Shown here piece by piece: positions 1-8,363 of a stretch of 50,191 nucleotides of DNA. The notes beneath the pieces were generated by a model. It worked only from the letters and a program-made list of their open reading frames with translations. It had not been told where the DNA came from and did not search any database. The DNA is from Salinisphaera sp. G21_0. GTDB lineage: Bacteria; Pseudomonadota; Gammaproteobacteria; Pseudomonadales; Endozoicomonadaceae. The stretch spans positions 1 through 50,191 of the forward strand of contig NZ_JAGHQW010000045.1 in the NCBI RefSeq assembly GCF_017744115.1, read 5' to 3'. Each line of letters opens with the position of its first letter. Position 1 is the stretch's first letter. The translations under genes and the position numbers were made by a program.

Positions 1-294
1 CAGGACGTGAAGGCCTTCCTGACCCTGCCCTGCTTGAAAGAGGGCTGGCAGGAGGGCAAAGACGAGGACGTTAAGGGCAAACCGCTCGACCGGGCACTGG
101 TCACCAATATTTCCTCCATGTGTAATGGCAAAGGCTTACCGAAAGATCAGGACGTGAAGGCCTTCCTCACCCTGCCCTGCCTGAAAGAGGGCTGGCAGGA
201 GGGCAAAGACGAGGACGTTAAGGGCAAACCGCTCGACCGGGCACTGGTCACTAATATTTCCTCCATGTGTCATCGCAAAGGCTTACCGGAAAAG
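1..294 (+). repeat. Two tandem 147-bp coding repeats
   Basis: Bases 1-147 and 148-294 are almost identical direct copies (period 147 bp, 49 codons); both begin CAGGACGTGAAGGCC. The array may continue to the left of the window. Near identity at the DNA level points to recent expansion or homogenisation. Confidence 0.9.
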
Positions 295-2274
295 ACGAAA
301 GTGCAAGCCTTTATTCAATGGCTACCCTCGGATGAAAAGAAGAGTCTTCTGAAACTTTCCTGCCGCATATTTGCAGGCCTTGGAGTACCCTCAGGAGAAA
401 AACTGACTGATAATGAGAACAAACTCCGCCAATGTCTTAAACAGCAAGGTTACTCTACGGACATTGGAGGCGACAGCAGTGATGAAGAAGATGAACTTTT
501 AAAATCAAGCCAAATGAAAGCACTGGCTCTGTACTTCTCTTCTGCGTCCGCAAAATGGAACATGACAATTGCCGAATTCCAACAATATCTTAATGCCCAC
601 AAAAGTCCACGAAATGACAGAGTGGCTGTTCGTGCTGCGCTGAAATCATTGCTGCCGATATTGGCTATCCATGGAGGAACGGGTATCCAGTTCTGGATTG
701 AAAAGCATCGTGAAGATTCACGCTGCAATGAAGTACTCACTAAGGCATTATCCATTCCTGCACCACTGGCTTTAACAAAATTTGCACTAACGCAGCTCCC
801 TGAGCCTGAGAGGAAGGAATACCTTGAACTGTGCAGAAACCTGAAGCCAGCCCCAACCCCGGCGCAGTGGAATGCATTACAGCCACTGCGCCAACAGCTT
901 GGCCTACGATGGGAATTCACGCTATCTAAACGTATGATGCTGGAGATTCTCTGGCGACAGTCCGAAGATAACCGCGCAAAATACGCTGACAGAATGGACG
1001 AGCTATTCAGAACTGTGCCTGCAATCTCACAGTGGTACCGACTGCACTGGGTACTCAGGCCACAGAAAATGCAGCAATTCATGGATGCCTGTCTTGACTA
1101 CCAGGCTAAACCTGAAACCGTTCCGGAGTTAGCGACTCAGCAACGGTTGTTGGAAGGAATGCTCCTGATAAACCATTATCTACCGGAACACGGGAATATA
1201 CCGGATCTCTGTTTTTCAAACCGGGTGTCAACTGATGATGAAAGAGGCGTGGTTGTTGATGGTGATCACGTCATGTTGGGCCGGGAACGCCTGTGGCACT
1301 TTATCACGGCCATACTGTTCGAGCTTAAACAAACAGAGTATCAATTCAGGAATCAAAAGCTTACTGTCATGCCACTCGATGGTGAACCGGTTGTACTCCC
1401 AAAACCAGAGTTTACCATCACTGGCACCGGTTTTGTTATAAATAACTGGACCCTTGAACAGTTGACCGCATTTTTCAGGGCAACTGAATTCACAGAACAA
1501 TGGTATGAAAAGCCTCAGGACAAGCGGGAACCCTATGCGATCAGGCTTGAGGCTAAACTGGCCCAAATGAAAGCAAGAACCAAAAAGACCAGGAAAGCCA
1601 AGCGTGAAAAAGTAACATTTCTGCTGCCACCTTCTGTGATTATCAACATCATCAAATACAACAAACCATTAAAGCCAGTGGTTTGGTCATCTCTGGAACA
1701 CTATGCCAGCAACGGCCAGCTAACCACAAGTTTATGTAAGGCGCTCAGCCCGGTTATCCGAAATGATAATGATGGTGTTGTTCCTGAGCTCGTTAAAAAT
1801 GCAGTGGCTGAAAAGTTGGTACAGATTGAGGCAACAAAAACACCCGTAGTAACAGCAATCGCTCTGCAACAACCTCCTGCAAGCACGACACTCCCTTGGG
1901 ATCAGGATTCCACCAGGAGCCTTCAAGGGCCGAAATTTACCTTTGAAGCGGCAATGGAAGAGCTGGATCGTTTTCCGATATTGGGGAATAGAGAACTTGA
2001 ACTATTGGAACCCTATCGGAAAGAGATGATACTTCCGCAGTTAATGAGTGTTCTCCAAAAGATCAACCATTATGATGTGGATCAACAGACACAAAACGCC
2101 TGGCATTCAGCTTTGGAATGCAGAAAAGAAGACCCTTTTGGGCTGAACGGAATTGACATTGACATTTGGGAATCGGATTCTGATTTATTGTCGCCGGATT
2201 TTGATTTATTTGCGACCGGGTCAGAACGGGTCAACAACAACCATGACTGGCTTGAAGAGTTCCTGCAAGGATAA
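1..2274 (+). CDS. Large repeat-containing protein, 5' end outside window
   Basis: The frame is open from base 1, so the gene starts upstream; an internal ATG could give 755 residues. The visible N-terminus holds two nearly identical 49-residue units with the pattern VKAFLTLPCLKE...NISSM...GLP, followed by a third, diverged unit (about residues 97-130). The remaining ~600 residues are mostly helical and charged and resemble no family I recognise. The tail is acidic, with several ESDSDLL-like stretches. There is no signal peptide or membrane segment in the visible part. The repeat pattern (hydrophobic-LxxPxLxE, I-x-SM, GLP) matches the repeats of the RING-H2 protein at 18194-19555. A host-directed effector role is inferred only from that similarity and from the company of other eukaryotic-like genes. 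Confidence 0.75.
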   Translation, partial: QDVKAFLTLPCLKEGWQEGKDEDVKGKPLDRALVTNISSMCNGKGLPKDQDVKAFLTLPCLKEGWQEGKDEDVKGKPLDRALVTNISSMCHRKGLPEKTKVQAFIQWLPSDEKKSLLKLSCRIFAGLGVPSGEKLTDNENKLRQCLKQQGYSTDIGGDSSDEEDELLKSSQMKALALYFSSASAKWNMTIAEFQQYLNAHKSPRNDRVAVRAALKSLLPILAIHGGTGIQFWIEKHREDSRCNEVLTKALSIPAPLALTKFALTQLPEPERKEYLELCRNLKPAPTPAQWNALQPLRQQLGLRWEFTLSKRMMLEILWRQSEDNRAKYADRMDELFRTVPAISQWYRLHWVLRPQKMQQFMDACLDYQAKPETVPELATQQRLLEGMLLINHYLPEHGNIPDLCFSNRVSTDDERGVVVDGDHVMLGRERLWHFITAILFELKQTEYQFRNQKLTVMPLDGEPVVLPKPEFTITGTGFVINNWTLEQLTAFFRATEFTEQWYEKPQDKREPYAIRLEAKLAQMKARTKKTRKAKREKVTFLLPPSVIINIIKYNKPLKPVVWSSLEHYASNGQLTTSLCKALSPVIRNDNDGVVPELVKNAVAEKLVQIEATKTPVVTAIALQQPPASTTLPWDQDSTRSLQGPKFTFEAAMEELDRFPILGNRELELLEPYRKEMILPQLMSVLQKINHYDVDQQTQNAWHSALECRKEDPFGLNGIDIDIWESDSDLLSPDFDLFATGSERVNNNHDWLEEFLQG

Positions 2275-2417
2275 ACCAGTTGTCATGACACAAGCATTTT
2301 ACGGTTAAAATGGCAACATACGCAGGTTAAATTGGCGCTTACCTGAAGAGGAAGCCGGAAGCGAATATCAAGAAGAAAGTCAAACCACTACCGCTACTTC
2401 CGCAATAATAGTTGAAG

Positions 2418-2442
2418 CCTGAAGCGAAAATATCACTTCAGG
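2418..2442 (+). terminator. Hairpin downstream of the repeat protein
   Basis: CCTGAAG (2418-2424) pairs with CTTCAGG (2436-2442) across an 11-nt loop and is followed by a pyrimidine-rich ATTCCTTCTTTT. It is a plausible but weak intrinsic terminator for the gene ending at 2274. The rest of 2275-2672 has no credible gene. It holds a second perfect hairpin (CCTTCAGG / CCTGAAGG, 2525-2546, 6-nt loop) built from the same core heptamer, and a small GTGTCC / GGACAC hairpin near 2627-2642. Confidence 0.4.
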
Positions 2443-2672
2443 ATTCCTTCTTTTCCTCACACAGTTTATCAATTAACGCCGGTAGCAGGTTGAGAATTTA
2501 CTGTTTTTTTCTCGCATTGATCCACCTTCAGGGTCCAACCTGAAGGACAAGAATAATCGTAACGAACGAAAGTGACACCAATTGTAGACTGAACTTGTCT
2601 ACGGCACTGATTGCCATAAGGTTGTGTCCCAGAAGGACACACTGATTACTATTTGATCCTCTAGAGCATTAC

Positions 2673-3050
2673 TTGTGGAGCACTCCGAACCGGCTGGGAA
2701 ATTACTATCCCCAGCAGCCAAAACAACGGCATTTCTGCACCAAGACTCGGATTATCTATGCAAAATGCAGTTCATATATTTGGGAGGCTCACCTGAATAA
2801 TCATTTTGATGCCAACCCAACCATAGATTCTTGGGTTACTACAGTTATTGTGATGCCAATAACTCTTAGGCCACCCCGGACCTGCCAGGAGTCAGAACTG
2901 TTCGCCGTTGACAGCTACTCAGTCTCCCAGGCCATACGCCTTTGTATCAGCAGCCGTGATAGTAACAATAAAGTTCAGTTCGCTTTGGAAACCATTCGGG
3001 ATATCCTGACCGTAGAACTGGAACCCACCTATCGCCCACTGGTGTTCTAA
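2673..3050 (+). pseudogene. Unrecognised ORF, perhaps a gene relic
   Basis: This is a 125-codon open frame. The first ~75 residues look non-protein-like (many aromatic and basic residues, no clear start signal). The last ~50 (from FAVDSYSVSQAIRLC onward) look like real protein. That tail is reminiscent of the C-terminus of PLP-dependent MocR/aminotransferase-type proteins, which end in an AIRLC-like strand followed by a helix. I infer a 3' remnant of such a gene, with low confidence; it could also be a small unknown gene. The stop lies two bases before the start of the DUF2878 gene. Confidence 0.3.
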
Positions 3051-3052
3051 TA

Positions 3053-3586
3053 ATGATGACAAACGACAAAATAAAACTGATTACTAATTATCTGCTTTTC
3101 CAGCTTGGCTGGTTTGCCTGTGTTCTTGGGGGGGATCAAATTGCCCTGGCTGCAGCCGTAATAGTCCTTTTTATCCACCTGCTATGGATAGGTAACTGGC
3201 ATAAGGAAAAACAAATACTGGCTCTTACTTTGCTACTGGGGTGCGCTATCGATAGCTTTCTTGGAAATCTGGACATCCTGAAGTTTAACTCTCAACTGGA
3301 TGACGCTGGACGTATTTTACCACTCTGGCTGGCCTGTCTGTGGCTGATATTCGGCACCACTCTCCGGCACAGCCTTGACTGGTCCCGAACCCACAAACTC
3401 TACGGAGCCATACTGGGCTTCTTAGGGGGACCATTAAGCTATTTGGCTGGGTCAAAAATGAGTGATGTAACCCTTGCCCAGCCTTTATGGCAGACGCTGT
3501 TGATCCTGGCCATTATCTGGGCAGTTGTTATCCCAATGCTTCAGTCCTTTTCGCAGGCATGGTTGAATAAAGCAAAAAGCGGATAA
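3053..3586 (+). CDS. DUF2878 family inner-membrane protein
   Basis: The 177-residue product opens with a hydrophobic segment (NYLLFQLGWFACVLGG) typical of DUF2878 proteins. It has about five or six membrane segments, at roughly residues 10-50, 57-72, 88-105, 117-133 and 145-165. The function of the family is unknown; members often lie near fatty-acid-modifying genes, which is not the case here. Two adjacent ATG codons (3053, 3056) are possible starts, and no clear Shine-Dalgarno is visible. A perfect hairpin follows the gene. Confidence 0.8.
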   Translation: MMTNDKIKLITNYLLFQLGWFACVLGGDQIALAAAVIVLFIHLLWIGNWHKEKQILALTLLLGCAIDSFLGNLDILKFNSQLDDAGRILPLWLACLWLIFGTTLRHSLDWSRTHKLYGAILGFLGGPLSYLAGSKMSDVTLAQPLWQTLLILAIIWAVVIPMLQSFSQAWLNKAKSG

Positions 3587-3601
3587 CGTCCCATGTTACT
3601 C

Positions 3602-3631
3602 AGCAGCTTTTTCAGTGATTAAAAAGCTGCT
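3602..3631. terminator. Bidirectional intrinsic terminator
   Basis: A perfect 11-bp stem, AGCAGCTTTTT (3602-3612) with AAAAAGCTGCT (3621-3631), has an 8-nt loop. The A/T half-stems provide a U tract in either direction. It lies between two convergent genes ending at 3586 and 3650. Confidence 0.75.
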
Positions 3632-3649
3632 TTCAGCTACAAGTCAATC

Positions 3650-4135
3650 TCAATCAATCTCAGCTTCGAACTCTTTATAAGCGAAAATCCGATTGATGTG
3701 ATGACTCCTGGCCAGCTTCTTAAACCAGTATGTACACCAATGCTCCGGCGTTATTAAATCCGCCAGGTCGGGAACATGTGCCTCAAAATAATCAATCAGA
3801 ACACTCTGATCTTCATCATCCAGTACATTAAATAATATTCCGGGACCGGCGGTAGAGCCGTCATCCAATAGCCGCGCCCTGGTATGAAAGATCATATCTA
3901 TATTAACTCGCCAGATGTCATATTTATTACACATCATCAGGCGAAAACGCGCAGTATCAAACCGGGCACCTGAGCCTGCTTTAATAAATTGGTCAGGCTC
4001 CAGCCAGGCGGGAAATTTACGAACAACCAGACCTTCGATCTTGCGACCACCGCTGGAAAGCCACTGCTGCAACGCTGCCGACTGTTGCTGCAGCAAATCA
4101 TCGATAGAAGAACAAGGCAAAGTTAGTGCTCCCAT
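3650..4135 (-). CDS. Conserved hypothetical protein
   Basis: The soluble protein has about 161 residues, without signal peptide or membrane segments. I chose the ATG at 4135 because AGGAG lies six bases upstream; the frame continues to an upstream ATG/TTG (4153-4156), giving 168 residues. The sequence is rich in aromatic and acidic residues, with a conserved-looking WCTYWFKKLARSHHINRIF stretch near the C-terminus. I do not recognise the family. It stands alone between a convergent membrane-protein gene and divergent selD. Confidence 0.65.
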   Translation of the reverse strand: MGALTLPCSSIDDLLQQQSAALQQWLSSGGRKIEGLVVRKFPAWLEPDQFIKAGSGARFDTARFRLMMCNKYDIWRVNIDMIFHTRARLLDDGSTAGPGILFNVLDDEDQSVLIDYFEAHVPDLADLITPEHWCTYWFKKLARSHHINRIFAYKEFEAEID

Positions 4136-4420
4136 CCGATTCTCCTGACTCATCAATTATCACTATTCTTCTTTCGCTTTGGATCAACCTGGTCCAAGGC
4201 AGTAGCCATATGTAATCCAAAATGCAGGGATTTATACGGTTAGCTACTTAACACTAACGTCTAAAATTACCTTTTATCACATAGAAATGACATTAGAAAC
4301 CTCTGTTTTCTGCGGATGCCTGGTAAATGTGTGCAACCTTCTCCCCCTTAAGGCATTTAATGAAAGAGGTCGCGGTGCTAAAGTATGCACATTTTAAGAG
4401 TTAGCTCAGAGGCAGTATTA

Positions 4421-5455
4421 ATGAAGGATCTGAAGCTCACAGAATACAGTCATGGTGCGGGATGTGGATGTAAAATTTCACCACAGATTCTTGACGGTAT
4501 TTTGCAAACCAACCTTACTCTCCCAGAGTTTCCTAACCTGGTTGTAGGTAATGCCAGCAAGGATGATGCAGCCGTTGTTGACCTTGGCAATGGTGAAGGG
4601 ATCATCAGCACTACTGATTTCTTTATGCCTATTGTTGATGATCCATTTGACTTTGGTCGCATCGCTGCCACCAATGCCATCAGCGATATTTACGCCATGG
4701 GTGGCACGCCCTTGATGGCCATAGCCATTCTTGGCTGGCCCGTTAATAAGCTACCGCCGGAAGTCGCAGCTCAGGTAGTAGACGGTGGTCGTCAGGCCTG
4801 TGCCGATGCTGGTATACCTCTGGCTGGAGGCCACAGTATTGACGCTCCTGAACCCATCTTCGGACTTGCCGTCACTGGTCGTGTATCCCTTGAGCATCTG
4901 AAAAGAAATGATCAGGCTCAGGCCGGTCACAAGCTTTATCTGACCAAGCCGCTTGGCGTTGGTATTCTCACAACCGCGCAAAAGAAAAAGCTGTTGCAGG
5001 AGGAGCACCGGCATATTGCCCGTGACTCCATGTGCGTAATGAACACCATGGGGGCCGACCTGTCTCTGCTGAATGGCATCAGTGCCATCACCGATGTTAC
5101 TGGCTTTGGTCTTCTTGGCCATCTTCTGGAGGTTTGTGAAGGCAGCAAGGTAAAAGCCACGCTGTATACCGACAAGCTGCCACTTCTTCCTCATGTGGAA
5201 ACCTATCGTCAGCAGGGCTGCATTCCCGGCGGAACGGAAAGAAACCATGCCAGCTATGGCCACAAAGCCGCCAATATTACCGAGCAACAGAAACACATTC
5301 TCTGTGACCCCCAAACCAGCGGTGGACTGTTGGTCGCGGTAGACCCGGCAGCAGAAGAAGCTTTCCATAACGTCGTGGCAAGATTTGAATTGTCACTGGA
5401 ACCAATTGGAGAACTATCGCCTTACGACGGTGGTAATTGGGTAGAAGTCGTTTGA
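4421..5455 (+). CDS. selD: Selenide, water dikinase SelD
   Basis: SelD makes selenophosphate from selenide and ATP, the selenium donor for selenocysteine and 2-selenouridine in tRNA. The N-terminal [10 protein letters not shown] motif carries the catalytic Cys15 and Lys18 (E. coli Cys17, Lys20), so this is the cysteine form, not a selenoprotein. AIR-synthase-type ATP-binding segments follow ([36 protein letters not shown]), and near the C-terminus [11 protein letters not shown] start at 4421 (MKDLKL) because the SelD family begins a few residues before YSHGAG; an in-frame ATG at 4385 would add 12 residues. Its common partner mnmH is not adjacent. Confidence 0.96.
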   Translation: MKDLKLTEYSHGAGCGCKISPQILDGILQTNLTLPEFPNLVVGNASKDDAAVVDLGNGEGIISTTDFFMPIVDDPFDFGRIAATNAISDIYAMGGTPLMAIAILGWPVNKLPPEVAAQVVDGGRQACADAGIPLAGGHSIDAPEPIFGLAVTGRVSLEHLKRNDQAQAGHKLYLTKPLGVGILTTAQKKKLLQEEHRHIARDSMCVMNTMGADLSLLNGISAITDVTGFGLLGHLLEVCEGSKVKATLYTDKLPLLPHVETYRQQGCIPGGTERNHASYGHKAANITEQQKHILCDPQTSGGLLVAVDPAAEEAFHNVVARFELSLEPIGELSPYDGGNWVEVV

Positions 5456-5540
5456 ATCTTCTGGAAGCGCTTACTGATCATTTTTCATGGGCAGCCTTGC
5501 ATCCATGCTGGCGTGCGCTTCTGGTATAAAATATATGCGC

Positions 5541-5566
5541 AAAAAAACCCGGCGAATGCCGGGCTT
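5541..5566 (-). terminator. Intrinsic terminator of the sutA-like gene
   Basis: The stem CCCGGC (5548-5553) / GCCGGG (5558-5563) has a GAAT loop. Read on the minus strand it is followed by seven T, a canonical rho-independent terminator just past the stop of the gene ending at 5578. On the plus strand it follows selD but has only a short T run. Confidence 0.85.
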
Positions 5567-5577
5567 TAACGGTTAAA

Positions 5578-5823
5578 CTATATTGGTCTGTTACCATATT
5601 CACCGGAGGGCTTTTTCGGTGGGTCTGCGGTAATGTTCGATGGAACCTCCTCAATCTGGCCTCCTTTCTTCAAAAACTCTTCTACCTGGGCATCCAGACT
5701 TGCCCTGAGTTTTTTACGAGACTCGACGGTCCTCTCTTCAGCAGGTTCGTCGCGGCTCCCCAGAAACCCTATATCAGCGCCATCAAAACCAGCAGCAGCT
5801 TTAGTCGGCTTTTTCCGTGCCAT
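5578..5823 (-). CDS. sutA: SutA-like RNA polymerase-binding regulator
   Basis: This is an 81-residue charged protein. Its C-terminal half (EEFLKKGGQIEEV, then ITADPPKKPSGEYGNRPI) closely matches the end of Pseudomonas aeruginosa SutA, a small acidic protein that binds RNA polymerase and promotes transcription during slow growth. The N-terminal half is shorter and less acidic than in Pseudomonas SutA, beginning MARKKPTKAAAGFDGADIGFLG. It is monocistronic with its own terminator. The assignment rests on my recall of the conserved C-terminus; the function in this organism is inferred. Confidence 0.75.
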   Translation of the reverse strand: MARKKPTKAAAGFDGADIGFLGSRDEPAEERTVESRKKLRASLDAQVEEFLKKGGQIEEVPSNITADPPKKPSGEYGNRPI

Positions 5824-5983
5824 AGCTATGTCCTCTAGGTACTGGTTTTCGGAATGTCCATTCCGAAATATTTAGATTGACTTCTTGTCCAATTTTTATA
5901 GTTATAGTCCAGCATTGTTAAAATGCCAGTTTGGTCTCACCCTCCTGTATAAAAAATACATTATTAATGCTTGTTTTTTATCA

Positions 5984-6412
5984 TTACGTATAACTTTCAC
6001 CGTGTAAAGTGATGATTAACTTACGACTTCCGCCGCTGTCTCTGTGTTCCCCCAGCCATATCCCCTGCCAATTACCCAAAGCCAGCGAACCGTCTGTGAT
6101 TGGAATGATTACATCGGCACCAAACAGGCTGGATTTAATGTGGGCCGGCATATCATCACTGCCTTCTATCACATGGAGAAAATACTCTTCATTTTCAGGT
6201 ATATAATGATTGCTGAAGGCTTCCATATCATGACGGACATTGGGGTCGGCATTCTCATTGAGTGTCAGTGAAGCAGAAGTATGCTGTAAAAAGATATGAC
6301 AAATCCCTGTCTTATACTTCTTCAGCTCCGATAACTGACCAATAATTTCGGCCGTAACCAGATGAAAACCCCTCTGGTAGGGACGCAGCTGAACCTGTTT
6401 CTGGAACCACAT
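5984..6412 (-). CDS. yjbQ: YjbQ (UPF0047) family protein
   Basis: The 142-residue protein spans the whole YjbQ domain: ICHIFLQHTSASLTLNENADP, then a conserved HVIEGSDDMPAHIKSSLFG segment with GNWQGIWLGEHR at the end. The conserved His and Asp residues form the presumed metal/active site. Family members have weak thiamine-phosphate synthase activity; the physiological role is unsettled. It appears monocistronic. Confidence 0.93.
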   Translation of the reverse strand: MWFQKQVQLRPYQRGFHLVTAEIIGQLSELKKYKTGICHIFLQHTSASLTLNENADPNVRHDMEAFSNHYIPENEEYFLHVIEGSDDMPAHIKSSLFGADVIIPITDGSLALGNWQGIWLGEHRDSGGSRKLIITLHGESYT

Positions 6413-6589
6413 AATTTAACCCTCACTCAAAGGTGCCGATAACAATCCGTCAATCGTCAAAGGATCCGTACTCATGATGCCACTTTACGATAAAAATGTG
6501 CCAGTTTTGAAATCTGACGTGGTGTTCATAATCCGGAATGAACGGAGTTATCTACCCATGGCAGTTTAGCAATATAAGACAAGGTTAAC

Positions 6590-7045
6590 GTGAAGGCGAT
6601 ACCGATCATTCCTGTGTTCCTGTGGATCATTGCATCACCGCCAATCAAAGCAATGTACAGTGATGAACTTAATCCTTCAGGTTGTACGTTTCTGGATATG
6701 CAGGCTTTTTACATGGAAGAGTTAGGCATTGATCCTGACATTAGTATTGAGTATGTGCAAATGAGGATGCCCGAGCCCAATATGCTCGGGTATACACTCC
6801 CACTGAAGAACGGGAGTTACCAACTGGCTCTTGCCAGGGGATTGGAGCCAAGTGAAGTCCGCATCACCATTGCCCATGAATTAGTGCATGTACGACAACT
6901 TGAAAATAAACAGATTAAGCTTTCTGAATTCAAAAAACACTATATGGAGAGGAGTTTTGAAGACGAGGCTTTTCGACTGAGCATCCCCCTCGCCATCAAG
7001 TTCTACACAAAGCATTCCTGCCAAAAGACGACATCTGAAGCGTAA
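6590..7045 (+). CDS. Exported HExxH metalloprotease-like protein
   Basis: The product has 151 residues. Residues 1-21 form a hydrophobic leader compatible with a signal peptide. A zinc-binding motif HELVH lies at about residues 101-105 (AHELVHVRQLE) and an acidic EDEAFRL, which could supply a third ligand, lies about 25 residues downstream. This arrangement resembles small peptidase-like domains of the SprT/ImmA type, but I cannot assign a family. The GTG start at 6590 is preceded by AAGG at a good distance. The substrate is unknown. Confidence 0.65.
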   Translation: MKAIPIIPVFLWIIASPPIKAMYSDELNPSGCTFLDMQAFYMEELGIDPDISIEYVQMRMPEPNMLGYTLPLKNGSYQLALARGLEPSEVRITIAHELVHVRQLENKQIKLSEFKKHYMERSFEDEAFRLSIPLAIKFYTKHSCQKTTSEA

Positions 7046-7174
7046 ACACAGCAGTCATGATCTTTGGGAAACAAGTCAAAAATAAACCCAAAAATTCATT
7101 TTGAACCGATGACAAACACACGTGACATCTCTAAAATCTCGCTCCTTTCCCTTAAACAAAGCAGCTTAATCATC

Positions 7175-7552
7175 ATGGACAAAGTGATCGAAACCCCTGA
7201 CGCTCCTCCGGCTATCGGCCCATACTCTCAGGGTATGCGCTTTGGTAACCTGGTATTCACATCGGGCCAGCTGCCAATCGATCCGGAAACCGGAGAAGTC
7301 TCTGAAGACACCAAACAGCAGGCTCATCAGTGCCTGAAAAACCTGAAAGCGGTATTGGAAGCGGCTGGCAGCGGCATGGACCGGGTGAAAAAAGTCACCG
7401 TATTCGTTCGCGATATGGATGAGTTCAGCAATATTAACGAAGTCTACAAGCAGTACTTCAAAGTACCTTTCCCTGCCCGCAGCCTGGTTGAAGTTGCCCG
7501 TCTGCCAAAAGATGTGAAGGTAGAAATTGAAGCCCTGGCAACGGTTGACTAA
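7175..7552 (+). CDS. ridA: RidA family enamine/imine deaminase
   Basis: RidA hydrolyses reactive 2-aminoacrylate and related imines made by PLP enzymes to 2-ketoacids and ammonia. The 125-residue product has AIGPYSQG near the N-terminus, the substrate-binding arginine in FPARSLVEVARLP, and EIEAL at the end with the conserved Glu. The start at 7175 (MDKVIETPDAPP) gives the usual RidA length; the frame is open to an ATG at 7064, but that extension is non-homologous. It ends convergently with the DUF2058 gene. Confidence 0.93.
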   Translation: MDKVIETPDAPPAIGPYSQGMRFGNLVFTSGQLPIDPETGEVSEDTKQQAHQCLKNLKAVLEAAGSGMDRVKKVTVFVRDMDEFSNINEVYKQYFKVPFPARSLVEVARLPKDVKVEIEALATVD

Positions 7553-7620
7553 CCCGTTGGCAGAGCAGCCAACAATGGTTCTCATTCATTAAGTAACATT
7601 TCGAGAACACATTAATTGAA

Positions 7621-7637
7621 CGGGGGGTTAGCCCCCG
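7621..7637. terminator. GC-rich hairpin between convergent genes
   Basis: CGGGGG / CCCCCG with a short loop lies directly beyond the stop of the minus-strand gene and downstream of ridA. It lacks a good T tract, so terminator function is uncertain. Confidence 0.4.
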
Positions 7638-8186
7638 TTACCACATCAGGTCATCCGGAATCTGATAATCCGCATACCAGTCTTCTTCTTCCTCGGTCAA
7701 ATCACCAGACTTATCATTCTGCATGGCAATCGCTTCTGGCTTTCGCTCTGCAATCTTACTGGCCACCGGCGCAGGAATGACCAGAAAATCGTCGCCCAGT
7801 ATCGCCAGGGCCAGCAAGCCCCTTTCCAACCTGGTTAACTGTTCATCAGTCACATAAATTTTCTTGATTTTGTTTTCATAAACAAACTTATATTCTGCTT
7901 CGCCTCCATTACGGGACAATACATTAGTCTCAATCAGTTGACGAACCTGTGCCTCCAACGCCTTACGCTGACGTTCATCTTCAAGCTGTCGATTCAGCTC
8001 ACGATCTTTCTCAGCCTGAGCCTGTCTCTCTTTCTCCAGCTCAATACGGCGCTTTTCCTGATCGGTCATATCACCAGAGCGGGCAGCCTGCTGTTTCTTT
8101 TTCTTATTACTGGTCTTGGCCTGTAATGCCTGTTGTTTTGTCGCAAGGCCAGCTTTCATCAGCTGGTCACGCAGTGATTTACTCAT
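7638..8186 (-). CDS. DUF2058 (YaiL-like) nucleoprotein
   Basis: The 182-residue protein begins MSKSLRDQLMKAGLATKQQA, typical of DUF2058/YaiL. A long, highly charged coiled-coil region (about residues 30-85, Lys/Glu/Gln-rich) follows, then the folded C-terminal domain (YKFVYENKIKKIYV, RGLLALAILGDDFLVIP). I chose the start at 8186 because the family begins MSKSL. The molecular function is unknown; the basic N-terminus suggests nucleic-acid association. It lies downstream of petC, where other gammaproteobacteria often have sspA. Confidence 0.85.
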   Translation of the reverse strand: MSKSLRDQLMKAGLATKQQALQAKTSNKKKKQQAARSGDMTDQEKRRIELEKERQAQAEKDRELNRQLEDERQRKALEAQVRQLIETNVLSRNGGEAEYKFVYENKIKKIYVTDEQLTRLERGLLALAILGDDFLVIPAPVASKIAERKPEAIAMQNDKSGDLTEEEEDWYADYQIPDDLMW

Positions 8187-8296
8187 CGTTATATACCAAG
8201 GGGATACAAAAAACTGGAATCTTAGCAAGCCCTTCTACTGACAGCCAGAGATGAAACCCGCCATTGTCTGCTTTTTGATAACCATAAAAAGCACAA

Positions 8297-8328
8297 AGCC
8301 CACAAAGAAGAACCTTCCTTTGTGGGCT
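8297..8328 (-). terminator. Terminator of the petABC operon
   Basis: A perfect 11-bp stem, AGCCCACAAAG (8297-8307) with CTTTGTGGGCT (8318-8328), has a 10-nt loop. On the minus strand it is followed by TTGTGCTTTTT. It sits 36 bp past the petC stop. Confidence 0.75.
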
Positions 8329-8363
8329 AGTTGATTCAGAAAGCCAATAACGGCGACTATTGG

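Noticed and set aside
450-1082. 210-codon minus-strand frame inside the first gene
   Set aside because: Ser/Cys-rich translation without start signal, antisense to the long repeat-protein frame.
4751-5368. 205-codon minus-strand frame inside selD
   Set aside because: Antisense to a clear selD gene and without recognisable features.
4421-5455. SelD as a selenoprotein
   Set aside because: The catalytic position is a Cys codon (TGT/TGC), with no in-frame TGA before the normal stop.
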